DNA from: Clostridiales bacterium | GTDB taxonomy: Bacteria; Bacillota; Clostridia; Oscillospirales; Oscillospiraceae | DNA: 64,000 bases | Assembly: GCA_014799505.1 (NCBI GenBank) | Contig: JAAVHV010000002.1 | Span: 62,753 to 126,752, forward strand | Direction: 5' to 3' | Shown here: one piece after another, positions 9,082 to 19,445 of the stretch | How positions within the stretch are numbered: position 1 is the first letter of the stretch | Layout: every line of letters starts with the position of its first letter | Notes under the pieces: model-generated | The model's input: the letters and a program-made list of their open reading frames with translations, nothing else | What the model was told of the DNA's origin: nothing | Databases searched by the model: none | Made by a program: the position numbers and the translations under genes

Positions 9082-10210
9082 CCTCACAGCCTCCATTGGT
9101 GATTGAAACTGTTCCCAGCCGGGCCAACTGGGGAACTGTCTTATCACTTCCATCCTGCAATGAGGTAAAGGCCGGTTCTTCGATGGCCACCCGCTTAATA
9201 CCCGTCTCCATCAGCATAGCGATCATCCGCGACGGGTTGATGTCCCGCCCCAGCTTTGCGCATTGCCAGGCCGTGTATTGCTCCACCTTGTCGCGCACCG
9301 CCGCTTCCAGTTCCTTGCCGCCAATCTCCGCGCCCTCCTGCGTGTAGAAGGTGAAGCGCACGTTGTAGTCTACGATCTCCGGGTCCTCCACGGAAACAAA
9401 GTCCGTCAGCGGACGCACATCGTCGGCGCTGCACGCCGCCAAAACCCGCCCCTTCATTTCCTCTGTGGCCGGCGTGCCGTCGTCCATCAGAACATACAGC
9501 TTCACTACACCTGGCGTCGGGGACGCCGCGATCACATCCGCTATCTCGGTGCTGACCTGCTTGGCCCAGTAGATGTACCCGCCCCTCGCCCCGGCGCAGG
9601 AATAGCCATCCTGGGAGAGGCGCAGCAGCTCGTAAAATTCCTCGTCCGTCGCCGCGTCCGCACCTCCGTCCGATTCGGTCAAGTTTTCGCAGGAGAGGAA
9701 ATAGGCAAACGGGTCAATGATGGAATTGATCTGCCCTTCCACATATCCGTTTCCCTGCTTCCCCGGCTTTTGGCACTGAACCTTTGTATCTGCGTAGTCC
9801 TTCCCGATTTCCACATACACGTCCGCCAGCGTTTCCCATACCAGCGTCCTTCGGGCGTCCGTGACACGGGTCCCCTTCGGCACCAGCACGGCGAACGCCT
9901 GCGGCTCGGAAATGGCAAAGCGCATGGTGCAGGTCGCGGCCTTGGCCTGCGGGCGCTCTTTCGTGTAGAATAGCTCTGCCAGCGCGTCCAGGTTTTCCCC
10001 CACCGCCCGGCTCGGTATATTTTGATTTGCTGTGTAGTTGGTCAGCACTCGTTCCAGCACGATTGCCTCCGCCATCCACTGGATAAACTGCCGCTCCGGG
10101 CTGGCGGGCTGTACGGTGACGCCCATGATTTCCTCGTAAATGGCCGTCAGCCATATGATGATGTCCTCCGGGTCCGTGGGAATAAACTTGTATTCCGCCC
10201 CTCGGCTCAT
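9074..10210 (-). CDS. baseplate J protein
   Basis: 'FVPKGTRVT...SDGGADAATDEEFYELLRLSQDGYSCAGARGGYIYWAKQ' baseplate J signature and position. Confidence 0.9.
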   Translation of the reverse strand: MSRGAEYKFIPTDPEDIIIWLTAIYEEIMGVTVQPASPERQFIQWMAEAIVLERVLTNYTANQNIPSRAVGENLDALAELFYTKERPQAKAATCTMRFAISEPQAFAVLVPKGTRVTDARRTLVWETLADVYVEIGKDYADTKVQCQKPGKQGNGYVEGQINSIIDPFAYFLSCENLTESDGGADAATDEEFYELLRLSQDGYSCAGARGGYIYWAKQVSTEIADVIAASPTPGVVKLYVLMDDGTPATEEMKGRVLAACSADDVRPLTDFVSVEDPEIVDYNVRFTFYTQEGAEIGGKELEAAVRDKVEQYTAWQCAKLGRDINPSRMIAMLMETGIKRVAIEEPAFTSLQDGSDKTVPQLARLGTVSITNGGCEDE

Positions 10211-10536
10211 GCTGAATCACCTGCCTTGATTTCGATTTGCACAGTAAAGGCCAGCTTCCCCGGATTGGATGGGTCGAAGAACAGGGTTATATCCTTGAAT
10301 ACCGCGCGCGGCTCCCATTCCTCGATCGCCTCCCGCACTGGGATAACGGCCATATTTTTTGCGACGTTCATCGGCTTGTCCAGAAAGCTCATGTCCAGAC
10401 CAAAATTTCGGTACATGGGGACGCTGCCCTTCGGCGTCGCCAGAATGACGGCCACGTTGCGCAGGATTTCCTTCACCCGGTCCCCTTCGTTCAGTTGGAT
10501 GTTCGCAAGATCCGTGGCCGAAACGGTATACTCCAT
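10207..10536 (-). CDS. GPW/gp25-family baseplate protein
   Basis: 'EGDRVKEILRNVAVILATPKGSVPMYRNFGLDMSFLDKP'. Confidence 0.85.
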   Translation of the reverse strand: MEYTVSATDLANIQLNEGDRVKEILRNVAVILATPKGSVPMYRNFGLDMSFLDKPMNVAKNMAVIPVREAIEEWEPRAVFKDITLFFDPSNPGKLAFTVQIEIKAGDSA

Positions 10537-10549
10537 GTCGCGCCCCCTG

Positions 10550-11197
10550 TTATGGTATTGTGAAGGTCTGCCCCGGATAGATGAGATTCGGATTGCCCCC
10601 TATCACGCCATTGTTGGCCTCATAGATTTTTTTCCAGTCCGAACCACTCCCGTAAAACTTTTTGGCAATGGTCCAGAGACAGTCACCCTTCTTGACGGTG
10701 TAGGTCGTTCCGCTGGACCCACCGCTTGTTTCCGTGGCTGTCACCACCGGGGCTGGTGCCGCGCTGCTGGTGTTCTGGTCTGCCCCTTTTAGGTATTCCA
10801 GCAGATCCACCGATACTTCCACGGCGTACAGGGCTCCCACCTTGTCGGTGTATTCCATTTTTGTCTCATGCTTTTTGATGCTCCAGCGGTGTTTTCCGTA
10901 CCCATGTCCGCCTATGGACAGGCCCAGCGCTTCACCATCCCGCTCGTATGTCCATAACTTGACCAGTTCTGCCATAGGGTCTACGCCCAACTCCGCCGTC
11001 AGCAGTATATCGAACGCAAAATAATCCGGGTCCAGCCCGGCAAATTCAGTCAATGCATGAGTGGCGTGCCTCTCGTGGATGGCGTACCGCGCGCTTCCGC
11101 CCCATGTCATGTTGGCTGGCGTGCGGAACACCTCTCTTGAAACGATAAACTGAATCCCGTCGTCCGGGTCTTTTCCCAGGAATCCAATCATCGCCAC
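10550..11197 (-). CDS. GpU-like tail protein with C-terminal LysM domain
   Basis: N-terminal '[16 protein letters not shown]'; C-terminal '[33 protein letters not shown]'. Confidence 0.75.
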   Translation of the reverse strand: MAMIGFLGKDPDDGIQFIVSREVFRTPANMTWGGSARYAIHERHATHALTEFAGLDPDYFAFDILLTAELGVDPMAELVKLWTYERDGEALGLSIGGHGYGKHRWSIKKHETKMEYTDKVGALYAVEVSVDLLEYLKGADQNTSSAAPAPVVTATETSGGSSGTTYTVKKGDCLWTIAKKFYGSGSDWKKIYEANNGVIGGNPNLIYPGQTFTIP

Positions 11198-11538
11198 GGC
11201 TTCACACCCCCCAAAATCACCCCGTCCCCGTTAAACACGGGGAAGTACAGCACCAGCACCATGTCGTTGACCTTCGGCATATAGGGCTTGATAACCAGCT
11301 TATGCTTGTGATCCACATAGTCCGGGTCCCCGGCCCTCGCCCCCTTGTCCTCGGTTTCAAACTCTGTCCACTGTGTTTCGCTCCACTCCACTACGCCAAT
11401 CCCGATTCGATCCCGGTTGATAAGCACTGGCATCCAGTCTGATTCAAACTTGTAGGTGTCGAACCATACTTTCGCAATTCGTTTGCTCTCGTTTACTGCG
11501 GTCACTTTTCCTTCCCGCACGATGTCCTCAATGTTCAT
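11188..11538 (-). CDS. short baseplate/spike-like protein (gpV position)
   Basis: '[27 protein letters not shown]...[23 protein letters not shown]'. Confidence 0.65.
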   Translation of the reverse strand: MNIEDIVREGKVTAVNESKRIAKVWFDTYKFESDWMPVLINRDRIGIGVVEWSETQWTEFETEDKGARAGDPDYVDHKHKLVIKPYMPKVNDMVLVLYFPVFNGDGVILGGVKPWR

Positions 11539-12581
11539 CAGTAGTCCAGCACCTTCCGTATCGTGATTTGCGTGGTGTAGCCGCCGCCTCCTACCGTGTG
11601 TACAGCCCGCGTGACGATGTACTTCCCATTCCAGCCGCCCCAGCCTTTGAGCTGGACCGTGACACCGGCCACAAGCCCCACATCTCCCGGCAGGGTAAAC
11701 GTAGCTGTTTTCGCCAGTTTGTTGTGCAGGCGCAGGTGCTTCTTTGCCAGCGTTTGCGCTTCTCCCACGCTCCCGACCTTGGTCTTGATCTCCAGGCATT
11801 GGTCCCCGGAAACGCTGCTGTCCTCTGCTGTCCCTTCGATGCACTTTCCGGTTGCCGGGTCCATGTAGCGGACGCGGCACTTTGCGTACTGCGTATCCGC
11901 CGAGCCGGAGTGAAGCTTGTACTTGATGTACCCGCCCTTGGCTCCCCGCTTGATGGTGAGGACCGGCGCTTTCGCTTCGTATTCCGCTTGGTCGTACAAC
12001 ACCAGTTTCCCGTCCGTGACCTTGATGGAGATACCGGCATCCTGGCACAGCTTCCGCAAAAATTCAATGTCGCTCTGCCTGGTCTGCTCCACCCGGTCGT
12101 AGGACGGGTTTGTGCTGGCTTCATACACACAGCTCATGCCGCCGTTGCCCGCAATTTCCGACGCAATGCCGGACAGATTGTAGTTTTTCCACGCTTTGGA
12201 TTTCTTGGTCTGGCGCAGGTCAGAGGAAAACGCAAGGCTGGATGAGCTGATTGTCACCGTAGCCGGTGGGCCGGAGGCGTCCACGCTGTCCAGCTCAAAC
12301 GCCCCCGTTTTCAGCTTTTCGGTTTTCTTCCAGTTCTCCGGCTTAATAACCGCGCTGATAGATAGCTTCCCTCCGGCGGCGGCCTCCACCGCGTCCGTCA
12401 GCCATTTTTGCAGCCACACACTATCCCGGTCCTGGACTTCGATTTTCAGGTCGTCGGCCAGGTCGTCCGTGTCGTCCGTGTAAATAAGATTCAGGAAGTA
12501 GGGCTTGATGTCCTTTGTAATATCCGTCCCGCCGAACGTAATATCAACCGATGTCCGCCGGGCCAGCACCCTATCTGCCAT
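11538..12581 (-). CDS. phage late control gene D-like protein (tail hub)
   Basis: 'MADRVLARRTSVDITFGGTDITKDIKPYFLNLIYTDDTDDLADDLKIEVQDRD' N-terminus. Confidence 0.85.
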   Translation of the reverse strand: MADRVLARRTSVDITFGGTDITKDIKPYFLNLIYTDDTDDLADDLKIEVQDRDSVWLQKWLTDAVEAAAGGKLSISAVIKPENWKKTEKLKTGAFELDSVDASGPPATVTISSSSLAFSSDLRQTKKSKAWKNYNLSGIASEIAGNGGMSCVYEASTNPSYDRVEQTRQSDIEFLRKLCQDAGISIKVTDGKLVLYDQAEYEAKAPVLTIKRGAKGGYIKYKLHSGSADTQYAKCRVRYMDPATGKCIEGTAEDSSVSGDQCLEIKTKVGSVGEAQTLAKKHLRLHNKLAKTATFTLPGDVGLVAGVTVQLKGWGGWNGKYIVTRAVHTVGGGGYTTQITIRKVLDY

Positions 12582-12585
12582 GCCG

Positions 12586-12786
12586 TCACCTCTTCCACGG
12601 GGGGAGGTTCGTGTTGGGTTTCTCGGCAATTTCCGGCAGGCGCAGCGTGACCCCCGCTGGGAACAGGAGCTTCCCGACGTGTTCCAGATTCGCGCTGATA
12701 AGCTGGTCGGTATAGTCGGTGCTTCCCAGCTTTCGGTATGCGATAGCATCCCATGTGTCGCCCTGGACCGTCTTGTACTCGCTCAC
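12586..12786 (-). CDS. tail protein X
   Basis: 'YKTVQGDTWDAIAYRKLGSTDYTDQLISANLEH' LysM-like tail X. Confidence 0.85.
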   Translation of the reverse strand: MSEYKTVQGDTWDAIAYRKLGSTDYTDQLISANLEHVGKLLFPAGVTLRLPEIAEKPNTNLPPWKR

Positions 12787-15700
12787 GCCATCACCCGCCT
12801 TCTCATATCCGCATCAGCTTCCTCCATTACTTCCAGCACGACGGCTTTCAGCTCTCCCCGGTTGGCATAGTCCTGCCAAGCGTTCACCGTCTCCGGCGAG
12901 GCTCCGGCTTCGATGTGGAAGTGCATTTCCATCTTGGTTCCGTTGGATGTCTGGCCCCCTGCGATAACTTCCAGCGCCGGGCGCGCGCTGCGCTGGATTC
13001 CCTGGATGGCCCCTGCCGCCGCGTATTCCCCGCTGTATTCGCTGTAGGCCCGGTATGCCTGCGCCGCTTCCTGCGAAACATGGCTGGGCAGTATCTGCTC
13101 CCCGCCGTGCATCCGCATAAGCTCCGGCCCTTCTTCGCCTACCCAGGCCCAACCCGGCGGCGCACTGCTTGTGCCGCTTGCGTATCCGCCATACCTGTTT
13201 CGATACGTCGGATCATAGATCATTGCAATAGGATTTTTAAATCCCATCGCGGAGTATGCCGCCTGTGCTACTCTTGCATAGGCGCTTTTTACAAACGGCA
13301 GCATATCGTCCGCAGCGTCGATGTAGCGCTGGATGGTTGCCCTCCCGTTTTCTGCTGCTTCCTCCGACATATCCAGTGCGGCAATATCTTCCTCCATATC
13401 CTGGATAAGCAGGTCCATCTGCTCGTTCAGGCCCGCTGTCCACTCCGCCACGTTCCCAGCGGCTTCGTCTTCGCTCGCCTTGACTGCCCCCAGCGTATTT
13501 GCGAGGTTGGTCAGCACCTGTGTGTTCCCGCCGTTCACGGCCTTTACCATGTCGGCAGCAAGTCCCGCCGCCTCCGGCGTCCCGCTCCTGACGTATTCCA
13601 TCAGTGCGTTGTAGTTCTCCTGGGTCACGCCCAGGTCCTCGGCGGATATTTCTTTCAGGGTCACGATATTCGCGGCGTACTCCTGCCAATAGGCAAGCTG
13701 TGTGTCCAGCGCCTTTTGCGCTGCTGCAACGGTGGCCTCTGCGTCCGCCTTTGCTTCGTCGAACAACCCGAACTGGCCGGAAAAGCTCTCCTTCGCTTCC
13801 TCATAGGCTTCCGTGTATGCCTCGCCTAATCTCTTTACCCGCTCAGCGGCTTTATCTACGGCGGCAGAAAGCTCGTCTGCGTTATCACTGCTATCGCCGT
13901 CGAACAGATTTTCCATGGACTCCATGAAGGAGGTATAGCCATCCAGCTTTTTCTCTGCTTCCTCCACCGCGTCAGCGTAAGCCTTCATGGCCAGCTCATA
14001 AACGCCGGCCTTTGAGTCCGCGTTTACGACCGCCGCAGAGTATCTTTCGATTTCGCCGGTAAGGCCCTCATACTCCTCTTTCATCGCGGCGATTTCGTCT
14101 GGGTCAAAGCCCTCCCAGTTGTTGTGGGCCTGATCCATGATGTAATTTTGCCGTTCGACCGCTTTATTCAGTTTTTCTTGCGCTTCCGCCCGCTCGGCCT
14201 GCGCCATCCGAAGCTCGATTTCGTTCTCCGTGTACTTTTGGATTGCGTCGCCGTAATTGTCGTACACGGACTCCATGTACTCCTGCTTGGCCCGTTCCTC
14301 TGCGTTCCGCTTGATTTCCTCCGTGTTTTCCCGCAGGGCCTGGGTGTCCCCATCCAGCGCATAGACGGAGCGCCCGTAGGCATCTGTGGTCTCAGTAATG
14401 CGGTCAGACAGCTCCGGCATGGTGCGCAGCAGCAGCCCCAGCACGCCCTGGTATTCCTGGGTGCTCCTGGCGCTCTGGCCCTGCTCCCGCTCCATATTCT
14501 CCAGCGCGTCAATATAACCGCCCGCCGCCTCTGCTGCGGCCTGGGTTTCCATTGCGGTCTGCCTGTAGGCGTCCTCCGACTCCTCCATCGCCTCGCGCAG
14601 TTCCCGCGCTTCCTTTGTCAGCTCCCTCACGGATGGGATGCTATCATCAATGGCGGCGTTAAGCCCGACCACTCCCGCAGTCACGACGGCGATCCCGCCC
14701 GCGATACTCAGCAGCGTGCCCGCTGGTCCCGTAAACAACGACATCAGGTTGAGCGCTTTGAATGCCTTTATGGCGGCATTCACGCCCACAATGGCGGTTC
14801 CCATTGCGGCAAAAGCCGCTCCTCCGGCCATAACCCCCTTGACCAGCGCGGGGTTGTCCTGGATGAAGTCATTGGCCCAATTTAGCAGCTCCGTTTTTAA
14901 CTGCGTCAGTTCCCGCAGTTCCGGGTTGAATTGCTCTCCAATGGTGGATTGCAGCGCTTCCATGGCGGAGTTCATCAGGGTGATGTCGCCGTTCAGGTTG
15001 TCCAGTTTCACCGACGCCATCCGCTCCGCCGCGCCGGTGCAGTTATTGATGGAGCCATACAGGCTTTGGAAGTCCTCGTCCGTGGCGTTTAGGATCGCCA
15101 GCAGCCCGTTGTAGCCCCGCATACCGGCGATATTCTGCGCGTTCATTACCTTCTCCGCCTCGGTCATTTGGTCGAAATAACCGCGCAGATCCTTCACCGT
15201 CTCCATCAGGCCCTTCATGGACCCGTCGTAATTGACAGCGGAGTAGTCCAGCTCCCCAAAGGCCCGTGCGGTCAGCGTCATGCCTCCCAACAGTCCGTCG
15301 AAGATATTGCGTAGCGCGGTTCCTGCGCGGGATCCCTTGACGGCGTTGTTCGCCATCAGGCCAATCATCACAGCCACGTCCTCGACGCTGTACCCCAGTG
15401 CGCCCGCGACAGAGGAAGAGCTTTTGAACGTCTCGCCCATGATGGATATATTGGTGTTGGAGTTGGCCGCTGCCGCCGCCAGCACATCCGCAAAGTGTGC
15501 GGTATCCGACGCTTTCAGGCCAAACGCGGACAGGTTGTCCGTCACGATGTCGGACACTTGCGCCAGATCCTCCCCGGCTGCCGCCGCCAGGTTGATCACG
15601 CCGCTCATGCCGTTCAGCATTTCCTGAGCGTCCCAGCCCGCCATTGCCATATACTCCATAGCATTGGCGCTCTGCTGGGCGGTAAACTTGGTCGTCGCGC

Positions 15701-16385
15701 CCAGCTCCTTTGCCTCGGCTGTCAGCGCCGCCATTTCGGATGTGCTGGAATTTGCGATTGCCTCCACGGCGGACATAGCCTGTTCAAAGTCCGCCGCTAC
15801 TTCCACGCACTCCATATAGGCGTCCGCGATGCCCTTCATTGCCTCGGCAATCCCGGCGGCGGCAATGGCACCGCCCACGGCCTCGATTGCCGCCGCGCTC
15901 TTGTCGCCGAACCTTACCGCCCCTTCTGCGGCTTTCTTCTGCTCGACCGTCAGCTCCTGGATTTTGGCGGTCAGCTCGGCGTCCTTTGCGGCCAGGTGAT
16001 CGGTAGAAACACCCGCTTCGTCCAGCCGCGCCTTCGTGTCGTCCAGCTTGGCCCGCTGTTTTTCCAGGGCCGCTTCGGTGCTGGAAATGCGCTGCTCCAA
16101 CTTCAGCTTTTCCCGCTCAAGCGCAGTTGTGGAGCCGGTCGTCTCGCAAATTTGCTTGTTGACCAGCTCATATTGGCGGCGCAGATTTTCCAGCTTCCCG
16201 CTGGTATTCTCCACCGCCGCGGCCTGCTTCTGGTAGGCGGCAATGTCCCGCTGGATCGCCTGGAGGTTTTTGATTTCATTTCCCAGCCGTATAAACTCCT
16301 GCTGCGCCTTCGTGAACGTCCCGGAAAATCCGCCGTTCAGCACAGCGTTCAGAACAAAATCAAAGGAATACTGCTTTTGTGCCAC
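12783..16385 (-). CDS. tail tape measure protein (TP901-like)
   Basis: 1200 aa coiled-coil protein with 'AMSAVEAIANSSTSEMAALTAEAKELGATTKFTAQQSANAMEYMAMAGW' core. Confidence 0.92.
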   Translation of the reverse strand: MAQKQYSFDFVLNAVLNGGFSGTFTKAQQEFIRLGNEIKNLQAIQRDIAAYQKQAAAVENTSGKLENLRRQYELVNKQICETTGSTTALEREKLKLEQRISSTEAALEKQRAKLDDTKARLDEAGVSTDHLAAKDAELTAKIQELTVEQKKAAEGAVRFGDKSAAAIEAVGGAIAAAGIAEAMKGIADAYMECVEVAADFEQAMSAVEAIANSSTSEMAALTAEAKELGATTKFTAQQSANAMEYMAMAGWDAQEMLNGMSGVINLAAAAGEDLAQVSDIVTDNLSAFGLKASDTAHFADVLAAAAANSNTNISIMGETFKSSSSVAGALGYSVEDVAVMIGLMANNAVKGSRAGTALRNIFDGLLGGMTLTARAFGELDYSAVNYDGSMKGLMETVKDLRGYFDQMTEAEKVMNAQNIAGMRGYNGLLAILNATDEDFQSLYGSINNCTGAAERMASVKLDNLNGDITLMNSAMEALQSTIGEQFNPELRELTQLKTELLNWANDFIQDNPALVKGVMAGGAAFAAMGTAIVGVNAAIKAFKALNLMSLFTGPAGTLLSIAGGIAVVTAGVVGLNAAIDDSIPSVRELTKEARELREAMEESEDAYRQTAMETQAAAEAAGGYIDALENMEREQGQSARSTQEYQGVLGLLLRTMPELSDRITETTDAYGRSVYALDGDTQALRENTEEIKRNAEERAKQEYMESVYDNYGDAIQKYTENEIELRMAQAERAEAQEKLNKAVERQNYIMDQAHNNWEGFDPDEIAAMKEEYEGLTGEIERYSAAVVNADSKAGVYELAMKAYADAVEEAEKKLDGYTSFMESMENLFDGDSSDNADELSAAVDKAAERVKRLGEAYTEAYEEAKESFSGQFGLFDEAKADAEATVAAAQKALDTQLAYWQEYAANIVTLKEISAEDLGVTQENYNALMEYVRSGTPEAAGLAADMVKAVNGGNTQVLTNLANTLGAVKASEDEAAGNVAEWTAGLNEQMDLLIQDMEEDIAALDMSEEAAENGRATIQRYIDAADDMLPFVKSAYARVAQAAYSAMGFKNPIAMIYDPTYRNRYGGYASGTSSAPPGWAWVGEEGPELMRMHGGEQILPSHVSQEAAQAYRAYSEYSGEYAAAGAIQGIQRSARPALEVIAGGQTSNGTKMEMHFHIEAGASPETVNAWQDYANRGELKAVVLEVMEEADADMRRRVMA

Positions 16386-16400
16386 GGCGTCGTCCCTCCC

Positions 16401-16951
16401 TTACTTTTCGTTCAGCTCGTTTGTCGCCCTTATCCAGCCGCCAAGCTGCCAGAGGGGTACATTAAGCCAATCCAGCGGTGAGCCGTTGTTGTGTCTTGCC
16501 AGGAGGACACATTGCTTTTGGAGCCAAAGCCTTTCAGCTTTCACTCCACACGCAGCAAAAAACCCCGCGCTTTCCTCGTGATCGTCTGGAAATCAGCCAT
16601 TGGCATATCCGTAACCGCCTGCCCATCGATCACGCGCTTTCCTGCCTCGTCTCGCTCGGTGCAGGCCCGCGCCGCCATGCCCGCCAGGAAGTCCCCGGTA
16701 AACGCCGGGGACACCAGCGTACGGCCCTTCATAATAAGTTCCTGTTCGATCTCCAGGTGGTCCCGCCCTTTCAGCACGGTCCAGTCAAAGGTCAGGCATT
16801 CAAACGTGCGGCCCTTCCACTGGAACGGATTCTTGAACGTATGGGTGTAGCTCCCGGTTTCCTGCTCACGGCTGGCTTCCTCCGCCACCCGCTCGGCCTC
16901 CGCCGCGTCCTCTGCTACCGTTTTCAGGTCCAGGTTCTTTTCCTCTGTCAT
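16401..16951 (-). CDS. E+E'-type -1 frameshift product of the tail assembly chaperone
   Basis: T TTT TTG heptamer (plus-strand CAAAAAA 16556-16562); -1 frame reads ...VKAERLWLQKQCVLLARHNNGSPLDWLNVPLWQLGGWIRATNELNEK*. Confidence 0.75.
16541..16951 (-). CDS. tail assembly chaperone (P2 E-like)
   Basis: Position between tube and tape measure; 'MTEEKNLDLKTVAED...GFLLRVE'. Confidence 0.75.
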   Translation of the reverse strand: MTEEKNLDLKTVAEDAAEAERVAEEASREQETGSYTHTFKNPFQWKGRTFECLTFDWTVLKGRDHLEIEQELIMKGRTLVSPAFTGDFLAGMAARACTERDEAGKRVIDGQAVTDMPMADFQTITRKARGFLLRVE

Positions 16952-17037
16952 GGTAAAATCATTCCTTCCTGTTTGCGTGGAAAAGGCGGGCATACGCCCG
17001 CCTTTTCCTCAACCTTACTTGCATCATTGCAGAGCCG

Positions 17038-17126
17038 GTCATTGGGCTTCGCCCAACGACCGGCCCGTCAGCGGCTTTGCCGCTGACTACGACCGCTCGG
17101 GCAGTGTGCCTGCGGCCCGCCGCCTA
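17038..17126 (+). repeat. compound hairpin repeat, family I copy 1
   Basis: GTCATT-[GGGCTTCGCCC]-AACGACCGG...ACGACCGCTCGGGCAGT...GCCTAC; next to stop codon of tail tube gene. Confidence 0.7.
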
Positions 17127-17642
17127 CATCATGCCCATGGCCTTCCGCACCATGGCAGCGTTGTCCGCTCCGTTGATTTCGTGGATCTGGTTGAACTGGT
17201 CAATGTCAATGACCTTCTTCTCGTTCTTATACACCGTGTACTTGCACACGCTGTACGTACCGGATGCGTCGGCGGCGCTGGCCGTTTGGATAGTCCCCTG
17301 GTTGATTTCCGTTGGCCGGATGGACAGCTCAAAGCGAATCGGCTCCAGCTCTTCCTTCCGGGTCACGCCGTCAAAATACTGGTCCGCCAGGTACAGGGCC
17401 ACGTCGTGCCACTCGTTGGTGCCGAGCTGCACAATGGCGTCCGCCACGCTGGAGAACTCAATATTGATGGTCATAGCCTCGATCATGCTTGCCAGGGGGA
17501 TAGTCACGTCGCCCATGAGCGCCGCGCCCGTGGCGGTGACGGTCTTGTACTTGATGGGGGGCATTGTCACCTTGGCGACGCCGATAAGCGCCCCGCCGTT
17601 CTCGTACATGAGGTAGTCAATATGGCCGTTCGGATAAATCAT
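17124..17642 (-). CDS. phage major tail tube protein
   Basis: 'ATGAALMGDVTIPLASMIEAMTINIEFSSV' directly downstream of sheath. Confidence 0.88.
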   Translation of the reverse strand: MIYPNGHIDYLMYENGGALIGVAKVTMPPIKYKTVTATGAALMGDVTIPLASMIEAMTINIEFSSVADAIVQLGTNEWHDVALYLADQYFDGVTRKEELEPIRFELSIRPTEINQGTIQTASAADASGTYSVCKYTVYKNEKKVIDIDQFNQIHEINGADNAAMVRKAMGMM

Positions 17643-17655
17643 GTTCTGTTCCTCC

Positions 17656-19116
17656 TTACGCCGTCAGCGCCGCTTCCATGTAGGAAACGTCGTATTCCAG
17701 GATGAAGTCGATTTCCTGTGCGGGAACGGGCGGCGCGTTGTAGACGTGCAGCGTGATAATGCCGTCCAGCAGGGAGGTCAACGGGTTTTCTGCGGCCAGC
17801 ATTTCCGCCCGCGCCCCGTAGAGGTAGCCGCTGCCGCACAGCCCGCCCAGCCAGATATTGCAGGTCTGCAAGATGCTGTCCCGCAGCGCCGGGGTCATGG
17901 GCTTGTCCAGCTTGGACCAGAATGTACGGATCAAGGTGTTCCCGATGAAGTCGAACATACGGGACACGGGAATGAACTGATCCTTCACGTCCGTGTTACC
18001 GGGGTAACACGCCGTATAGTTGCCTTTCGCCACCCAGCCGGAATCCAGGAAATTGACCGCTGTGACGACGCCCCAGCTCCCTGCGATAAGATTCACCTGA
18101 TCCCACGTCAGGTTGACTTCCGTGCCGTCCGCCAGCACGCAGGCGTCCATTTTCAGGTTTTTGTTGGAGGGGGATTCGTAGGGAACGCCCCGGTTCCCAG
18201 CGTCCACCGTCGCCATCAGGCCGCAGAGCTGGGTAGACAGGTGGAAACGGTAGTTTCCGAGCTGCACCATGGGCCAGCACAAAATCTGGTCCACATCCAC
18301 AAAGCTGTTTTTGTTCTTGTAGCCGGAGAGCTGGGAGTATTCGGTCACGCCGTCCGCACTGCTGTCCGCGTCGATAACGGCCTTGCCCTTGAACAGTCCG
18401 TTGATCGCGCTGGCCTTGGTCGCCATCACGGCGGCAACCACGGTATTGTGGGACCATCCGGGGGCGCAGATCAGGTCGGGGACCACGCCAACCGCCGTCA
18501 GGCAGGCGTCCACCTGGGCCACGCCGTCCACCACGTCGGCCACTGTCGCGGTCGTGGGGTCGGCTTCGCTGTACGCCACGCTCACCGTCGCGGCGTCATA
18601 GGCGCTGCCGTCCTCCAGCAGCTCCACGATGCAAACGTATGTATCCGTGTCGTCCCGCTCGTAGAACACACTGTAGTCCTCATCCTGCACCAGTTCCACC
18701 TCTGCGGTCGCATCCGCCGCCCCGTCCGGCTTGACCTTGACCTTGATGGACCCGGCCACGGCTCCGATAGGCAGCGTGATCTTGTGATCCACCACAGCGT
18801 GGTCCGCCGCCTCTGCTTCGCGCTTCATGGCGTCCGGGTCCAGGATGTTGCAAAAAATGACCGGCTGCGCGCCGAAAAGCTGGAAGTGAGAGTACATGAA
18901 CTCGCACAGGGTATAGCGCTCCCAGTCAAAGGAAAAGCCCAGCTTCTCCACCGCCTCGTCCCAGCTCGTCGCCAGCACAGGCACATTGGATTTGGCAGGC
19001 TTCTCCGCCGACTGCACCGGCGCGGCCCCCACCACAAAGGGGATGCCCACCGATGCCACCTTCGGCGTCTGAACGGACGTGGCCTGCTCGTAGATGTGTA
19101 CGCCGAGATTTGCCAT
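17656..19116 (-). CDS. contractile tail sheath protein
   Basis: 486 aa; 'MANLGVHIYEQATSVQTPKVASVGIPFVVGAAPV...' sheath N-terminus. Confidence 0.92.
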   Translation of the reverse strand: MANLGVHIYEQATSVQTPKVASVGIPFVVGAAPVQSAEKPAKSNVPVLATSWDEAVEKLGFSFDWERYTLCEFMYSHFQLFGAQPVIFCNILDPDAMKREAEAADHAVVDHKITLPIGAVAGSIKVKVKPDGAADATAEVELVQDEDYSVFYERDDTDTYVCIVELLEDGSAYDAATVSVAYSEADPTTATVADVVDGVAQVDACLTAVGVVPDLICAPGWSHNTVVAAVMATKASAINGLFKGKAVIDADSSADGVTEYSQLSGYKNKNSFVDVDQILCWPMVQLGNYRFHLSTQLCGLMATVDAGNRGVPYESPSNKNLKMDACVLADGTEVNLTWDQVNLIAGSWGVVTAVNFLDSGWVAKGNYTACYPGNTDVKDQFIPVSRMFDFIGNTLIRTFWSKLDKPMTPALRDSILQTCNIWLGGLCGSGYLYGARAEMLAAENPLTSLLDGIITLHVYNAPPVPAQEIDFILEYDVSYMEAALTA

Positions 19117-19118
19117 CG

Positions 19119-19409
19119 TTACTTACCTTCCTTTCCCGCCAGCTTCTGGTAGTTGGCGTAGAGTACGTTGCCGGGGGTCTTGACCTTGATGCGGGCCTCC
19201 GGCAGCGCGTCGCCGGAAACGATGAGGGTCTTGACCAGCGGGTATGCCTCAATCGCCGCCGCCGCCTGTTTCAGCGCGTGCGCCCGCGTCCCCCGGTAGA
19301 CGGTCCCGGTCTGGATGTGCTTCTTGATGTTGGGGCCGATGTAAATATAAAAGCCGGACGCATTGCTGCGCTCCGGCTTTTCCCTTGATTCTGTTGTTTT
19401 CTTTGCCAT
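19119..19409 (-). CDS. hypothetical tail protein
   Basis: 'MAKKTTESREKPERSNASGFYIYIGPNIKKHIQTGTVYRG'. Confidence 0.65.
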   Translation of the reverse strand: MAKKTTESREKPERSNASGFYIYIGPNIKKHIQTGTVYRGTRAHALKQAAAAIEAYPLVKTLIVSGDALPEARIKVKTPGNVLYANYQKLAGKEGK

Positions 19410-19445
19410 ATCAAGCAATTCCTTTCTGTTGTCATTCAGGTTGTA

